Assembly (NCBI RefSeq): GCF_002209555.1
Contig: NZ_NJIF01000012.1
Location: 62,001 to 126,000, forward strand
Length of the DNA stretch: 64,000 nt
Source of the DNA: Achromobacter insolitus
Lineage (GTDB): Bacteria > Pseudomonadota > Gammaproteobacteria > Burkholderiales > Burkholderiaceae_B
Reading direction: 5' to 3'
A program made the translations under genes and the position numbers. The notes beneath the pieces were generated by a model, which was not told the DNA's origin, searched no databases, and worked only from the letters and a program-made list of their open reading frames with translations. The stretch's first letter is position 1, and every line of letters starts with the position of its first letter. Positions 24,445 through 33,446 of this stretch are shown here, piece after piece.

Positions 24445-25551
24445 ATGACTGCCGCACAGACCAACTCTTCACTTGCGGAGCACATCCGCGCACTACGCGA
24501 CCATTTTGATTCCGTTGTCCTGCCTCTTTGGATGGGGCCGGGCTTCAATGGCGCGCTGGGTCTGCCTTTTGAATCGCTGGATGCGGCCACCGGCGCTGCG
24601 CTGCCGGCGCAGCGTTATCGCGCCATGGCTTGCGCGCGCCAGCTCTACATTTTTTCTGAGGCGCCGGGCGCGGCCGCCGGCGCGCATGCCGATCTGTTGT
24701 TCGAATCGCTGCGCCGTGTATTCCGTGACGACGTAAACGGCGGTTGGCGCTACAGCGTGGACGCCCAGGCGCGTCCGCTGGACGAAACCCAGGACCTGTA
24801 TACCCACGCATTCATCGTGCTGGCATGCGCCGCGTATTTCCGCCGCAGCCGCAACGCAGATGCGCGCAAGCTCATGCTGGCCACTTCGTCGGTCATCGAG
24901 GCGCGTTTCAAGACCGCCGATTCGCTGTATCACGCGGCGTTGAGCGCCGACCTGAACCAGCCCCTGCGCGCGCCCGCGCAGAATCCGATGATGCACCTGA
25001 CCGAGGCGTATCTGGCCGCCGCACATGTGGCGGAGCCCACGCTGTATGCGCAGCGTCTGCGTGGCCTGGCGCAAGGCATCAGCCATTTCTTCGTGCACGC
25101 GGCCTCGCAGTGCATTTCGGAAGAGCGGCAGGGCACCGCAGGCAACCGGCTGGAACCCGGCCACCAGTTCGAGTGGTTGTCGCTGGTGCACGGTTCGGCC
25201 GAGGTGTTCGAAGGCCTGGATCTGGCGGAATCGCTGCCGCGCGCGGTGCGTTGGTCGCGCCGTTTGGGGGTGGACGAGGGCGGGGTGGTGGCAGCGCTGG
25301 ATGAATCCGGGGCCGTCATCGACGACACGCGCAGGATCTGGGCCCAGACCGAGTATCTGCGGGTGCTCGGGGTGCTGGGAGACCTGCCCGCCCTGGAGGC
25401 GGGCCTGGCCATGTTCCGGACGCGTTTCCTGCACGCCGGAGGCTGGCATGAATGCCTGGATGCGGAGGGGACGGTGGTGCGCGCGGACATGCCCTCGACC
25501 TCGCCCTACCACTTGGCTACCTGCCTGGCCGCCATGCCGACCGTTGTTTAA
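24445..25551 (+). CDS. AGE-family sugar epimerase/isomerase
   Basis: 368 residues from ATG 24445. The alpha/alpha-barrel signatures of the N-acylglucosamine 2-epimerase family are present: YTHAFIVLACAAYF, NPMMHLTEAYLAA, EPGHQFEWLSL with the conserved catalytic-site histidine, and SPYHLATCLA near the C-terminus. Such enzymes interconvert glucose/mannose/fructose-type sugars or GlcNAc/ManNAc. The start is uncertain: an in-frame ATG at 24430 and a TTG at 24322 with GGAG five bases before it would extend the protein by 5 or 41 residues. It stands alone, so the sugar cannot be inferred. Confidence 0.88.
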   Translation: MTAAQTNSSLAEHIRALRDHFDSVVLPLWMGPGFNGALGLPFESLDAATGAALPAQRYRAMACARQLYIFSEAPGAAAGAHADLLFESLRRVFRDDVNGGWRYSVDAQARPLDETQDLYTHAFIVLACAAYFRRSRNADARKLMLATSSVIEARFKTADSLYHAALSADLNQPLRAPAQNPMMHLTEAYLAAAHVAEPTLYAQRLRGLAQGISHFFVHAASQCISEERQGTAGNRLEPGHQFEWLSLVHGSAEVFEGLDLAESLPRAVRWSRRLGVDEGGVVAALDESGAVIDDTRRIWAQTEYLRVLGVLGDLPALEAGLAMFRTRFLHAGGWHECLDAEGTVVRADMPSTSPYHLATCLAAMPTVV

Positions 25552-25654
25552 TTGTGGCGTTAACAATTATTTTTGGATTTATCGACATAGATTGATAGAA
25601 AAGTATTGGTGAAATCCCTTACAATTTAGTAACTATGTTTGTAGGGAAGCACCA

Positions 25655-25870
25655 ATGAGCGTTATGTGCCTGGCTTGCCAACGCATTAACCCAGGGCTTG
25701 CGGGCGTTGCGCCGCATGCCCATCTGGGACATCAAGGATTTACCAACCCGACGCAGAAAGGCCGGGAAGAAAGCCGCGAAGACCACTTCCGTTGCCTGAA
25801 CTGCGGGGCGAAGTGGCTGCGCGAGACCGACAAGTGGGGCGTGGACCTGGGGTTCAAGCTCGCGCCTTGA
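25655..25870 (+). CDS. Small putative zinc-ribbon protein
   Basis: 71 residues. Two CxxC pairs, Cys5/Cys8 and Cys47/Cys50, form a probable zinc ribbon, with a glycine- and histidine-rich insert (HAHLGHQGFT) between them. No membrane segment. An AT-rich upstream region (25552-25654) contrasts with the GC-rich surroundings and probably holds its own promoter. A strong intrinsic terminator follows, so it is an independent unit. Function is unknown; zinc ribbons of this size often bind nucleic acid or protein partners. Confidence 0.78.
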   Translation: MSVMCLACQRINPGLAGVAPHAHLGHQGFTNPTQKGREESREDHFRCLNCGAKWLRETDKWGVDLGFKLAP

Positions 25871-25892
25871 GCATTCCGTCCCCTCATGTGAG

Positions 25893-25918
25893 CGGGCTCC
25901 TGTACAGGAGCCCGTTTT
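25893..25918 (+). terminator. Intrinsic terminator
   Basis: CGGGCTCCTGT and ACAGGAGCCCG form a perfect 22-base palindrome (25893-25914), followed by TTTTCGTTTTG. It lies 23 bases after the zinc-ribbon gene stop. Confidence 0.88.
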
Positions 25919-25975
25919 CGTTTTGTAGCAGTTGCCGCCCGCTTCGCGAAACGACTTGTATCGACCGGGGCCGAC

Positions 25976-26908
25976 TCAGTCCGGGCTTGCGGCCAGCACG
26001 TCGGGATCCTGGCCGGCGGTCTCCAGCAGCCATTGGCGGAAACAGGCGAGCGCATAGTGATCGCGGCGCTGCGCCGGCGCGCACAGGTGGTAGCCCCGGG
26101 CGATGCGTACGGGCAGTTCGGGAAAAGGGGCGGCCACGCGCCCCGACTGCAGATCGTCGCGGACCAGGCAGCGCTGCAGGACGGCGATGCCCATGTCGGT
26201 CATGACCGCGCGTACCAGGATGGAAACCTGGTCGAAGCCGTTGGCCAGCTGCACCTTGGCGCGCGGCACGCCGGCGGCGGCCAGCCATTGCGTCCAGTTG
26301 TCCACGCCGTTGGAGTGGTAGAGCAGCGGCTCCCCCAGCAAGCCCGCGGGGGTGTCCCAGAGCCCTTGCGCGCGCCGTGCCGCCAGCCTTGCAGGGTGGC
26401 AGATGACAACCATCTCGCGGCCGATCACATAGTCCACCTGCCAGCCAGGCCATTGCTCGGGCAATCCGGACAGGATGCTGGCATCGGGCGTTTCGCCCGA
26501 GAAGTCTTCATTGCGGCGGTAGGCCGCGAAGCCTAGCTGGATGTCCGGATGGCGCGCGTGGAAGTCGGGCAGGCGGGGCACCAGCCAGGCGCTGGCCAGC
26601 GTCGGGACCGTGGACAGCGTGAGGCGCTGGCGGCGGTTGCCGGCTCGCAAGCCGGCGCTGAGCGTCTCGATCTCCTGCAGGGGATTTTGCGTGCCGTCGT
26701 ACAGGCGGCGGCCGGTTTCGGTGAGCGTGAGGCCGTGGGCGTTGCGGTGCATCAGCGGTTGGCCGAAATGCGCTTCCAGGCGTGAAATCGCCCGGCTGAC
26801 GGCGCCCTGGGTCACGCACAAGGTTTCGGCGGCCCGGGTGAAGCTGCCCAGGCGCGCCGCCGTCACGAAGGCGTGCAGTTCGGACATGGATGGCGAGTGC
26901 AGGCGCAT
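25976..26908 (-). CDS. LysR-family regulator (GcvA-like)
   Basis: 310 residues. The winged helix-turn-helix covers about residues 8-66, with SFTRAAETLCVTQGAVSRAISRLE, the VTQGAVSRxI pattern typical of the GcvA/AmpR branch. The C-terminal effector domain is complete. An internal ATG at residue 8 is an alternative start. It is divergent from the Bug receptor at 27036 with 127 bases between them and is the likely regulator of that receptor and of the N-formylglutamate amidohydrolase behind it. Confidence 0.93.
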   Translation of the reverse strand: MRLHSPSMSELHAFVTAARLGSFTRAAETLCVTQGAVSRAISRLEAHFGQPLMHRNAHGLTLTETGRRLYDGTQNPLQEIETLSAGLRAGNRRQRLTLSTVPTLASAWLVPRLPDFHARHPDIQLGFAAYRRNEDFSGETPDASILSGLPEQWPGWQVDYVIGREMVVICHPARLAARRAQGLWDTPAGLLGEPLLYHSNGVDNWTQWLAAAGVPRAKVQLANGFDQVSILVRAVMTDMGIAVLQRCLVRDDLQSGRVAAPFPELPVRIARGYHLCAPAQRRDHYALACFRQWLLETAGQDPDVLAASPD

Positions 26909-27035
26909 TGCGTGTCTAGGGCCCTAGCATGACCAATGGTAATGAAGCCGTGCAATATAGTCGTTTGAAAGGGGACCGTAAAGTTCGGACACTGGCGGCC
27001 TTGTCGATTGACCTTCAACTTTCGGAGTCATCCCC

Positions 27036-28025
27036 ATGTCTCGCCGCCTTCTGGGCCGGTCCGCGCGCGTCGCGCTTGCCGGCATGTTCGCCACGCTGAC
27101 CTTCGCCGGCATCGCCCAAGCCGCCGACTATCCTGCCCGCCCCATCAAGCTGGTGGTGCCGTTCGCCGCCGGCGGTTCGACCGACATCGTGGCGCGCCTC
27201 GTGGCCGAGTACGCCGGCCGCGACCTGAAGCAGACCATCGTGGTCGAGAACAAGGCCGGCGCCGGCGGTTCGCTGGGCATGGAGCAGGTGGCGCGCGCGA
27301 CGCCTGACGGCTACACGATCGGCATGGCCACGATGAGCACGCACGGCTCGAACCCGGCCGTCTTCCGCAAGATGAACTACGACCCGGTGAAGGATTTCGT
27401 GCCGGTGGCCAATGTGGTGGCAGTGCCCAGCATTTTCGCGATCAACCCGAATATCCCGGCCAAGAACATGGCCGAGTTCGTGGCCCTGGCCAAGCAGCAA
27501 CCTGAGCGTTACAGCTTTGCGTCGCCGGGCGTGGGTTCGCTGGGCCATGTGAATATCGAGAACTTCATGATGTTGTCGGGCATCAAGCTGCTGCACGTGC
27601 CCTACCGCGGCGCGGGCCCGGCGCTCAATGATGTCATGGGCGGCCAGGTGGACGCGATCACCGACAACCTGTCTTCGACCTTGCCTCAGGTGCAGGGCGG
27701 CAAGCTGCGCGCGCTGGCCGTGCTGGGCGCCGAGCGCTCGCCGCTGTTGCCCGACGTGCCTACCTACATCGAACTGGGCTATGCCGACATGGGCACGGGC
27801 GGCTGGTTTGGCCTGGTGGCGCCCGCCGGCACGCCGCCGGCCGTGATCGAGCGCCTGAACAAGGCGGTGCGCGCTGCGCAGGACGACCCGGAGTTCCGCA
27901 AGAAGGCCGAGGACGTGGGTGGTACGCTGGTGCGCACGACGCCCCAGGAATTCCAGGTGCAGATCGAGCAGGCCCTGGCCCGTTACGCCAAGGTCGCCAA
28001 GACTGCGAACATTCAGGCTGATTGA
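27036..28025 (+). CDS. Bug-type TTT substrate-binding protein
   Basis: 329 residues. The signal peptide covers about 1-30, cut near AQAAD. Bug signatures are YPARPIKLVVPFAAGGSTDI, VENKAGAGG, PDGYTIG and VPYRGAGPA. The stop codon at 28025 lies two bases before the ATG of the N-formylglutamate amidohydrolase at 28028, so the two are almost certainly translationally coupled. That pairing suggests an N-formyl or N-acyl amino acid, or glutamate-like acid, as ligand. No membrane subunits of the transporter are near. Confidence 0.95.
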   Translation: MSRRLLGRSARVALAGMFATLTFAGIAQAADYPARPIKLVVPFAAGGSTDIVARLVAEYAGRDLKQTIVVENKAGAGGSLGMEQVARATPDGYTIGMATMSTHGSNPAVFRKMNYDPVKDFVPVANVVAVPSIFAINPNIPAKNMAEFVALAKQQPERYSFASPGVGSLGHVNIENFMMLSGIKLLHVPYRGAGPALNDVMGGQVDAITDNLSSTLPQVQGGKLRALAVLGAERSPLLPDVPTYIELGYADMGTGGWFGLVAPAGTPPAVIERLNKAVRAAQDDPEFRKKAEDVGGTLVRTTPQEFQVQIEQALARYAKVAKTANIQAD

Positions 28026-28027
28026 CG

Positions 28028-28897
28028 ATGACCCACGCCGACTTCGACGCTGTTTCCGTACACGAGCCCACGGGCCCGGCCTTGCCGCTGGTATGCGATT
28101 CGCCGCATAGCGGCGAGCGCTATCCTGATGATTTTGGGGCTGTGGCTACCCTGGCGCAGCTGCGCCAAGGCGAGGACACGCATGTGGACGCGTTGTGGTC
28201 GGCGGCGCCTGCCTTGGGCGCAACGCTGATCGCCGCGAACTTTCCGCGGGTCTACATCGATCCCAACCGCACGCTGCAAGACCTCGATCCGGAGCTGCTG
28301 GCGCAGCCCTGGCCTGAACCGCTGGATCCGGGTGAGAAGACCCGCCTGGGCAAAGGCTTGATCTGGCGCAGGATGGACAAGTCCACGCCGATCTATGATC
28401 GCAAGCTGACGTTGGCTGAAGTGCGGCATCGCATCCAGGCGTATTACGAGCCTTATCACGCTGCCTTGTCGCAGGCGATCCAGCAGGTGCGGCAGCGTTT
28501 TGGCGCGGTCTGGCACCTGAATCTGCACTCCATGCCCAACGACGCCTACGAGCGTCTGGGCCGCACGAGCGAGCATCCGTTGGCGGACTTCGTGTTGGGC
28601 GACCGCGACGGCTCGACCTGCGAGCCGGAGTTCATCGCCCTCATCGAAGCGGCGCTGCGCGACAAGGGCTATACCGTCGCGCGCAACGACCCTTACAAGG
28701 GCGTGCAACTGATTGCGCAGATCGGGCAGCCGGCCTTGAACCGCCACAGTCTGCAGGTGGAAATCCGCCGTCCGCTGTACATGGATGAGGTGACGCGCGA
28801 GCGCAATTCGGGCTTCGCGCCGCTGCAGGCCGACCTGTCCGATGTGCTGGGGCAGGTGGCGGCCTACGTGCGCACGCGCCAGGCGGCGCTGGCTTAA
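28028..28897 (+). CDS. N-formylglutamate amidohydrolase family protein
   Basis: 289 residues. The family (PF05013) hydrolyses N-formyl-L-glutamate to glutamate and formate, classically in histidine degradation as HutG. Visible motifs are VCDSPHSGERYPDDF near the start with zinc-binding histidine, YIDPNRTLQD, and WHLNLHSMP near residue 165. ATG 28028 is chosen over TTG 28022, which overlaps the upstream stop. There are no other hut genes here, so the substrate may be a different N-acyl amino acid delivered via the Bug receptor. Cytosolic, as no signal peptide is present. Confidence 0.9.
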   Translation: MTHADFDAVSVHEPTGPALPLVCDSPHSGERYPDDFGAVATLAQLRQGEDTHVDALWSAAPALGATLIAANFPRVYIDPNRTLQDLDPELLAQPWPEPLDPGEKTRLGKGLIWRRMDKSTPIYDRKLTLAEVRHRIQAYYEPYHAALSQAIQQVRQRFGAVWHLNLHSMPNDAYERLGRTSEHPLADFVLGDRDGSTCEPEFIALIEAALRDKGYTVARNDPYKGVQLIAQIGQPALNRHSLQVEIRRPLYMDEVTRERNSGFAPLQADLSDVLGQVAAYVRTRQAALA

Positions 28898-28968
28898 GTT
28901 TCCCTGCGGCGGGCCGTAGTCGGTAACAACGATCCGCGCCTTTCTGGGCGCGGCCACACGGAACCGCC

Positions 28969-29286
28969 ATGGCTGAGAAGATCATCAACGGATTTTCGGT
29001 GCTCGCGTATGCGACCCAACCCGAGGGGCGCGTGCCGCCGCGCGCTTTCATCGAAACGCGGCGGCTGCCAAAAAAACAGACGCAGGCAGAGCTGGACGCG
29101 CAGGCCGCCGACCAGGCGGATGTGCCAGAGCAGATCGACGACGATAAGCCGGACCACCTGGCCTTCGAAATCTTCATCAGCCGGCGTTTCCGCAGCACGG
29201 TGGAGGCGATGTCGGCCGCGCGCAACGCGCTGGACCGCATCAAGCAGGTCGACGAAGAAGGCGTTCCGGACTACCTGCCCGAATAG
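28969..29286 (+). CDS. Small hypothetical protein
   Basis: 105 residues. It starts MAEKIINGFSVLAYATQPEG and has a hydrophilic, acidic middle (DAQAADQADVPEQIDDDKPD) that looks disordered, then a helical end with FRSTVEAMSAARNALDRI. No signal or membrane segment. A family is not recognised. It stands alone between the amidohydrolase operon and the ABC transporter operon, with a GC-rich hairpin after the stop. Confidence 0.68.
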   Translation: MAEKIINGFSVLAYATQPEGRVPPRAFIETRRLPKKQTQAELDAQAADQADVPEQIDDDKPDHLAFEIFISRRFRSTVEAMSAARNALDRIKQVDEEGVPDYLPE

Positions 29287-29297
29287 CACGACCCTTC

Positions 29298-29314
29298 GGC
29301 GGCGGTGCGCCGCC
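29298..29314 (+). terminator. GC-rich hairpin after the 105-residue protein gene
   Basis: GGCGGCG 29298-29304 pairs with CGCCGCC 29308-29314 around GTG, followed only by CATATTGTTATCC. With no proper T-run, termination is uncertain. Confidence 0.4.
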
Positions 29315-29416
29315 CATATTGTTATCCCGACTTTGTATTTGTCGAACCCCTGAGCGCAGGCCGATGATGCCGCATGGCAATCATCGCCATTCACAGTCTG
29401 CTCAAAAGGAAGGTTG

Positions 29417-30448
29417 ATGAATACGAACGTCCATTCCCGCGCCATCTCCACGCGGGGAATTTCGCGCCGCGCGTTGTTGCGCGCGGCAGGCGCTGCGGGT
29501 CTTGCCGCGCCGCTGGGCATGCTGGGCTCGCGCGTGCTGGCAGCCGACGCCTCGCCGCGCACTTTCAAGATCGCATGGAGCCAGACCGCGGTCTGCCAGT
29601 CGCCCGTGTCCGTGGCGTTGGAGCGCGGCTTCTTCGACAAATACAACCTGAAGGTCGAACGCATCAACTTCAGCGGTTCCACCGATCAGCTGCTGGAGGC
29701 AATCGCCACTGGCCACGCCGATGGCGGCATCGGCATGGCGCTGCGCTGGCTGAAGCCGCTGGAACAGGGCTTTGATGTGAAGCTGGCCGTGGGCACGCAT
29801 GGCGGCTGCATGCGCCTGCTGACTGCGGCGGATTCGCCAATCAAAAGCGTCAACGACTTGAAAGGACGCCGCGTGGCCGTGTCTGACCAGGCCAGCCCGG
29901 TAAAGAACTTCTTCGCGATCCGCGTGGCGCAGCTGGGCATCGATCCGGAATCGGTGGACTGGCGCCAGTATCCCCAGGACCTGTTCGGCGAGGTCCTGCG
30001 CAAAGGCGAGGTCGACGCCATCGCCGGCGATGATCCTCTGATCTACACGCTGCGCGAAGACAACCACTTGCGCGAGATCGCCACCAACATCGAGGGTGAC
30101 TACGAGAACCGCACCTGCTGCGTGCTGGGCCTGCGCGGCGATCTGGTGCGCAAGGATCCCGAGGCCGCCGCCGCCATTGCGCGCGCGGTGATCGATGCGC
30201 AGCGCTGGACAGCGTCCAATCCGGATGAGACCGCCCGCATTTTCGCGCCCTACGTGCCCGGTAAGGTACCTGCGGAACGCGTGGCGGCCATCCTGCGCAG
30301 CCATAGCCATGGACATGCATCGACGGGCGCCGCGCTGCGTGAGGAAATCGTGGGCTACGCGAAAGACCTGAAGACGATCAAGGTGCTCAGCGCGGGCCTG
30401 GACGTCAACAAATACGCGCAAGTGGTGGTGCCCAATGTCCTCGGCTGA
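29417..30448 (+). CDS. ABC transporter substrate-binding protein (SsuA/TauA/NrtA-like)
   Basis: 343 residues. The signal peptide has a twin-arginine-like SRRALLRAAGAAGLAAPLG, so Tat export is possible. The mature protein has the NMT1/SsuA-like fold: FKIAWSQTAVCQSPVSVALERGFF, VAVSDQASP and EVDAIAGDDPLI. These proteins bind sulfonates, nitrate, thiamine precursors or similar anions in the periplasm. ATG 29417 has AAGGA six bases upstream. It is the first gene of a five-gene run with permease, ATPase, a cytochrome c and OsmC. The substrate is open. Confidence 0.92.
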   Translation: MNTNVHSRAISTRGISRRALLRAAGAAGLAAPLGMLGSRVLAADASPRTFKIAWSQTAVCQSPVSVALERGFFDKYNLKVERINFSGSTDQLLEAIATGHADGGIGMALRWLKPLEQGFDVKLAVGTHGGCMRLLTAADSPIKSVNDLKGRRVAVSDQASPVKNFFAIRVAQLGIDPESVDWRQYPQDLFGEVLRKGEVDAIAGDDPLIYTLREDNHLREIATNIEGDYENRTCCVLGLRGDLVRKDPEAAAAIARAVIDAQRWTASNPDETARIFAPYVPGKVPAERVAAILRSHSHGHASTGAALREEIVGYAKDLKTIKVLSAGLDVNKYAQVVVPNVLG

Positions 30449-31451
30449 CGTATTGCCCGGCGCCGCCGCGGGCGCGCCCTCGGCCATGCGCCACGGGCGC
30501 CTGTGGAAAACCGGGATCGCGGCCGCCGTCTTGTGGGCCGGGGTGGGCGGAGTGACGCTGGCGTGGCCGAATGTAGAGGTCGGCTTTTCTTCCTGGGGCT
30601 ACACGCGTGAATTCGGCGCGGCAGCGCTGGCGCTGGCGATTGTGCTGTTGCTGGCCGCGGCGCCTGGCGCAGGCCAGTTGCGGGCGGTGCGCGCTTTGCA
30701 TCGCGCTGGCCCCTGGCTCGCGGCCCTGGCCGTGGCGGTAGGCGCCTGGGAAATCACGACAGCCAAGCTGGCGCTCTTGCCCAGCCCGTTCTTCGCGCCG
30801 CCGCAATCGCTGATCGAGGTGTATGCCACCGACTACAAGCGGCTGGCCGACAGCCTGGTGAATTCGCTGTGGCTGTTGGCCAACGGCTTTGTGCTGGGCG
30901 CGGCCGCGGGCTTTCTGACCGGGGTTGCGATCGGCTGGTCGCGCGGACTGGGCTATTGGGTGCATCCGGTGCTGCGCTTTCTGGGCCCGGTGCCATCCAC
31001 TGCCTTGCTGCCGATGGCGTTCTTCTTTTTCCCGTCGAGCTGGTCGGCCGCCGTGTTCCTGATCGCCCTGGCCACCTGGTTTCCGGTCACGGTGTTGACC
31101 TGGTCGGGCGTGGCCGGGGTAAACCGCGCGTACTACGACGTGGCACGCACCATGGGCGCCAATGAATGGTTCCTGGTGCTGCGCGTGGCGATCCCCGCGG
31201 CATTGCCGCAGGTCTTCGTGGGCCTGTTCATGGGGCTGGGCGCCTCATTCTCGGTGCTGGTGGCGGCCGAGATGATGGGCGTGAAATCCGGGCTGGGCTG
31301 GTACCTGTCCTGGGCCCAGGGCTGGGCGTCCTACGCCAATATGTATGGCGCGCTCATCGTGATGGCCCTGGTGTTCTCGGGCTTGATCACGCTGCTGTTC
31401 CTGGGCCGCGATCGCCTTTTGGCCTGGCAGAAGGGAGTCGTGAAATGGTAG
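30435..31451 (+). CDS. ABC transporter permease
   Basis: 338 residues with about seven hydrophobic segments. The family EAA loop is visible as GANEWFLVLRVAIPAALPQVF near residue 245, the site that contacts the ATPase. The N-terminal 100 residues, with two extra hydrophobic segments before the usual five or six, make it longer than a typical SsuC of about 260 residues. It overlaps the binding-protein gene by 14 bases and the ATPase gene by 7, so the three are translationally coupled. Confidence 0.93.
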   Translation: MSSADVLPGAAAGAPSAMRHGRLWKTGIAAAVLWAGVGGVTLAWPNVEVGFSSWGYTREFGAAALALAIVLLLAAAPGAGQLRAVRALHRAGPWLAALAVAVGAWEITTAKLALLPSPFFAPPQSLIEVYATDYKRLADSLVNSLWLLANGFVLGAAAGFLTGVAIGWSRGLGYWVHPVLRFLGPVPSTALLPMAFFFFPSSWSAAVFLIALATWFPVTVLTWSGVAGVNRAYYDVARTMGANEWFLVLRVAIPAALPQVFVGLFMGLGASFSVLVAAEMMGVKSGLGWYLSWAQGWASYANMYGALIVMALVFSGLITLLFLGRDRLLAWQKGVVKW

Positions 31452-32233
31452 GGGCGGTCTCGGAAAACGCGGGTGCGTCCGGCGCCGCGCTGGCCGTGCG
31501 CGGCGTGAACCATCACTTCGACCTGGACGGCGCGGAATTGCCGGTGCTTGACGGCATAGACCTGGAGGTGGAGCCGGGCGAGTTCGTGGCGTTGCTTGGG
31601 CCCAGCGGTTGCGGCAAGTCGACGTTGCTGCGCCTGGTCGCGGGCCTGGAGCCTCCCGCCGAGGGCGGCCTGCTGGCGGACGGCGAACCGATAACGGGGC
31701 CGTCGCCGTCACGCATCGTGGTGTTCCAGGATCCGACGCTGTATCCCTGGCGCACGGTCTGGGACAACGTAGCCCTGGGCCTGCAGGCGCGGGGGCTGCT
31801 TAAAGCGCAGCGTGGCAGGGTGGATGACGCCTTGCAGCGGGTGGGCCTGCAGGCGTTTGGCCAGGCGTACCCGCATCAGCTTTCGGGGGGCATGGCGCAG
31901 CGGGCCGCGCTGGCGCGCGCGCTGGTCAACGATCCCCGCATCCTGATCCTGGACGAGCCTTTGGGCAAACTGGATTCGCTGACGCGCATCGCCATGCAAT
32001 CCGAACTGGTGGAACTGTGGCAACGCACGGGCTACACGGCCTTGCTGGTCACGCATGATGTGGAAGAGGCGCTGTTCATGGCCTCGCGCATCGTGGTGCT
32101 GAGCGAGCGGCCGGCGCGGATCAAGGCCGAGATCGTCAACGATCTCCCGTACCCCAGGCATCGCGGCGATCCGCGCCTGGCGGCGTTGCGCCATCGCGCG
32201 TTGGCCTTGCTGGGACTGGACGCAACGTGGTGA
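31445..32233 (+). CDS. ABC transporter ATP-binding protein (SsuB/TauB-like)
   Basis: 262 residues. Walker A GPSGCGKST is at 52-60, the Q-loop in VVFQDPT, the signature LSGGMAQR and Walker B ILILDEP follow, with the switch histidine in LLVTHDVEEA. This is the nitrate/sulfonate/taurine-type ATPase that pairs with the permease. ATG 31445 lies inside the last codons of the permease. Its stop overlaps the GTG start of the cytochrome gene by 5-7 bases, so the operon continues into redox genes. Confidence 0.95.
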   Translation: MVGAVSENAGASGAALAVRGVNHHFDLDGAELPVLDGIDLEVEPGEFVALLGPSGCGKSTLLRLVAGLEPPAEGGLLADGEPITGPSPSRIVVFQDPTLYPWRTVWDNVALGLQARGLLKAQRGRVDDALQRVGLQAFGQAYPHQLSGGMAQRAALARALVNDPRILILDEPLGKLDSLTRIAMQSELVELWQRTGYTALLVTHDVEEALFMASRIVVLSERPARIKAEIVNDLPYPRHRGDPRLAALRHRALALLGLDATW

Positions 32234-33399
32234 ACCCTGCGCGTCGGCGGCTGCCCGGGCCGGCCGCCGCGCGGCCGCCATGGCGGCTTGCGGCCGTATT
32301 CACAATCGGGCTCATGGTGCTGGCGCTGCTCCTGGCCGCGGCGGCCTGGCGCCAGCCCGGCGGTACGCCGGTGCTGGCCTATTGGCCTTTCCCGTGGCGC
32401 TACGACCCGGATCTGCCCGTCAGCCCGCATACCTGGCGCCGGCTATGGCTGGCGTTGGCGCAGACGGCGGCGGCGTTGGCGTTGCTTTGCGGCGCGCTGT
32501 TGGCCCAGCGTCGACGCCTGGCGTGGTTGTGCGCTGCCGCAATGATGGTGCTGTTTACGGACTGGCCGCGCCCGCAGATGCTGTTGACCGAGGCGCACAG
32601 TTCTTCCTATCAGCGGTCGGCATTGCCATTTTCCGATGAGAATCTGCTGCAAGGCGGGCGCCTGTACCAGGCACATTGCGCCGCGTGCCATGGCGCGGCG
32701 GCGGATGGACGTGGAGAGCGGGCGGCCAGCCTGCCCGTCTGGCCCAGTGTGCTGGGCGCCGCCTTGTTCCAGAACCGTCTGGAAGGCGAGCTGCATTGGC
32801 GTATCGCGCATGGCGGACGGGAGCCGGCCGATCGGCCCGCGATGCCGGCGTTCGGCGCCACCTTGAGCGCGGATGAGATCTGGCAGGTGCTGGATCATCT
32901 GCGCTTGCGGGCATATGGCGTCGATGGCGGCATTGGCATGCCGGCCGTGCCTGCGCCCGTCGTCGATCTGGTGTGCCGCGACGGCCGGGCGACGCGGTTG
33001 AGCGGCCTGCGCGGATTGCCCCTGCGGGTGATGGCGTATGCCGCGGGCGCGCCCGAGGAACCGCAGGATCCGCGGCTCCTGAGCGTGGCGCTGACCCGTG
33101 GCGTGACCGAGGACGTGAATGCGGATTGCGTGGCCGCGGGAGCAGATGCCTGGAACGCCTATGCGCTGGCGGCGGGCGTTGCGCCCGGAGAGCTGGCAGG
33201 CGCGCAGTTCATGGTCGACCGGCAGGGCTGGCTGCGCGCGCGCCGGCTGCCGGGCGCGGCGCCCGCCTGGACCAGCGCGGACGAGGTCTGCGGGCCGGGA
33301 GGACGGATGGAGGGCACGACGGCCCGCGGGCTGGGCGAGTTGTTGCTGGCAATGGACCGTGCGCCCATTGCCATTCCTGATACGCGGCGCGAACGCTAG
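32227..33399 (+). CDS. Membrane cytochrome c with C-terminal redoxin-like region
   Basis: 390 residues. Three hydrophobic segments (about 20-40, 74-94 and 98-112) precede a cytochrome c domain with CAACH at 151-155 for covalent heme and a distal methionine candidate Met206 in PAMPAFG. A C-terminal region of about 150 residues with VVDLVCRDG and QFMVDRQGWLRAR resembles a divergent thioredoxin/SCO-like fold, though this is weak. The start is GTG 32227 or GTG 32230, overlapping the ATPase stop. A cytochrome in an SsuABC-like operon is unusual. It may act in periplasmic oxidation of the transported compound. Confidence 0.85.
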   Translation: MVNPARRRLPGPAAARPPWRLAAVFTIGLMVLALLLAAAAWRQPGGTPVLAYWPFPWRYDPDLPVSPHTWRRLWLALAQTAAALALLCGALLAQRRRLAWLCAAAMMVLFTDWPRPQMLLTEAHSSSYQRSALPFSDENLLQGGRLYQAHCAACHGAAADGRGERAASLPVWPSVLGAALFQNRLEGELHWRIAHGGREPADRPAMPAFGATLSADEIWQVLDHLRLRAYGVDGGIGMPAVPAPVVDLVCRDGRATRLSGLRGLPLRVMAYAAGAPEEPQDPRLLSVALTRGVTEDVNADCVAAGADAWNAYALAAGVAPGELAGAQFMVDRQGWLRARRLPGAAPAWTSADEVCGPGGRMEGTTARGLGELLLAMDRAPIAIPDTRRER

Positions 33400-33446
33400 G
33401 CGCGGCGGTTAATTAAGCACATTCCAACCCATGCGAGGCCTGCAAC

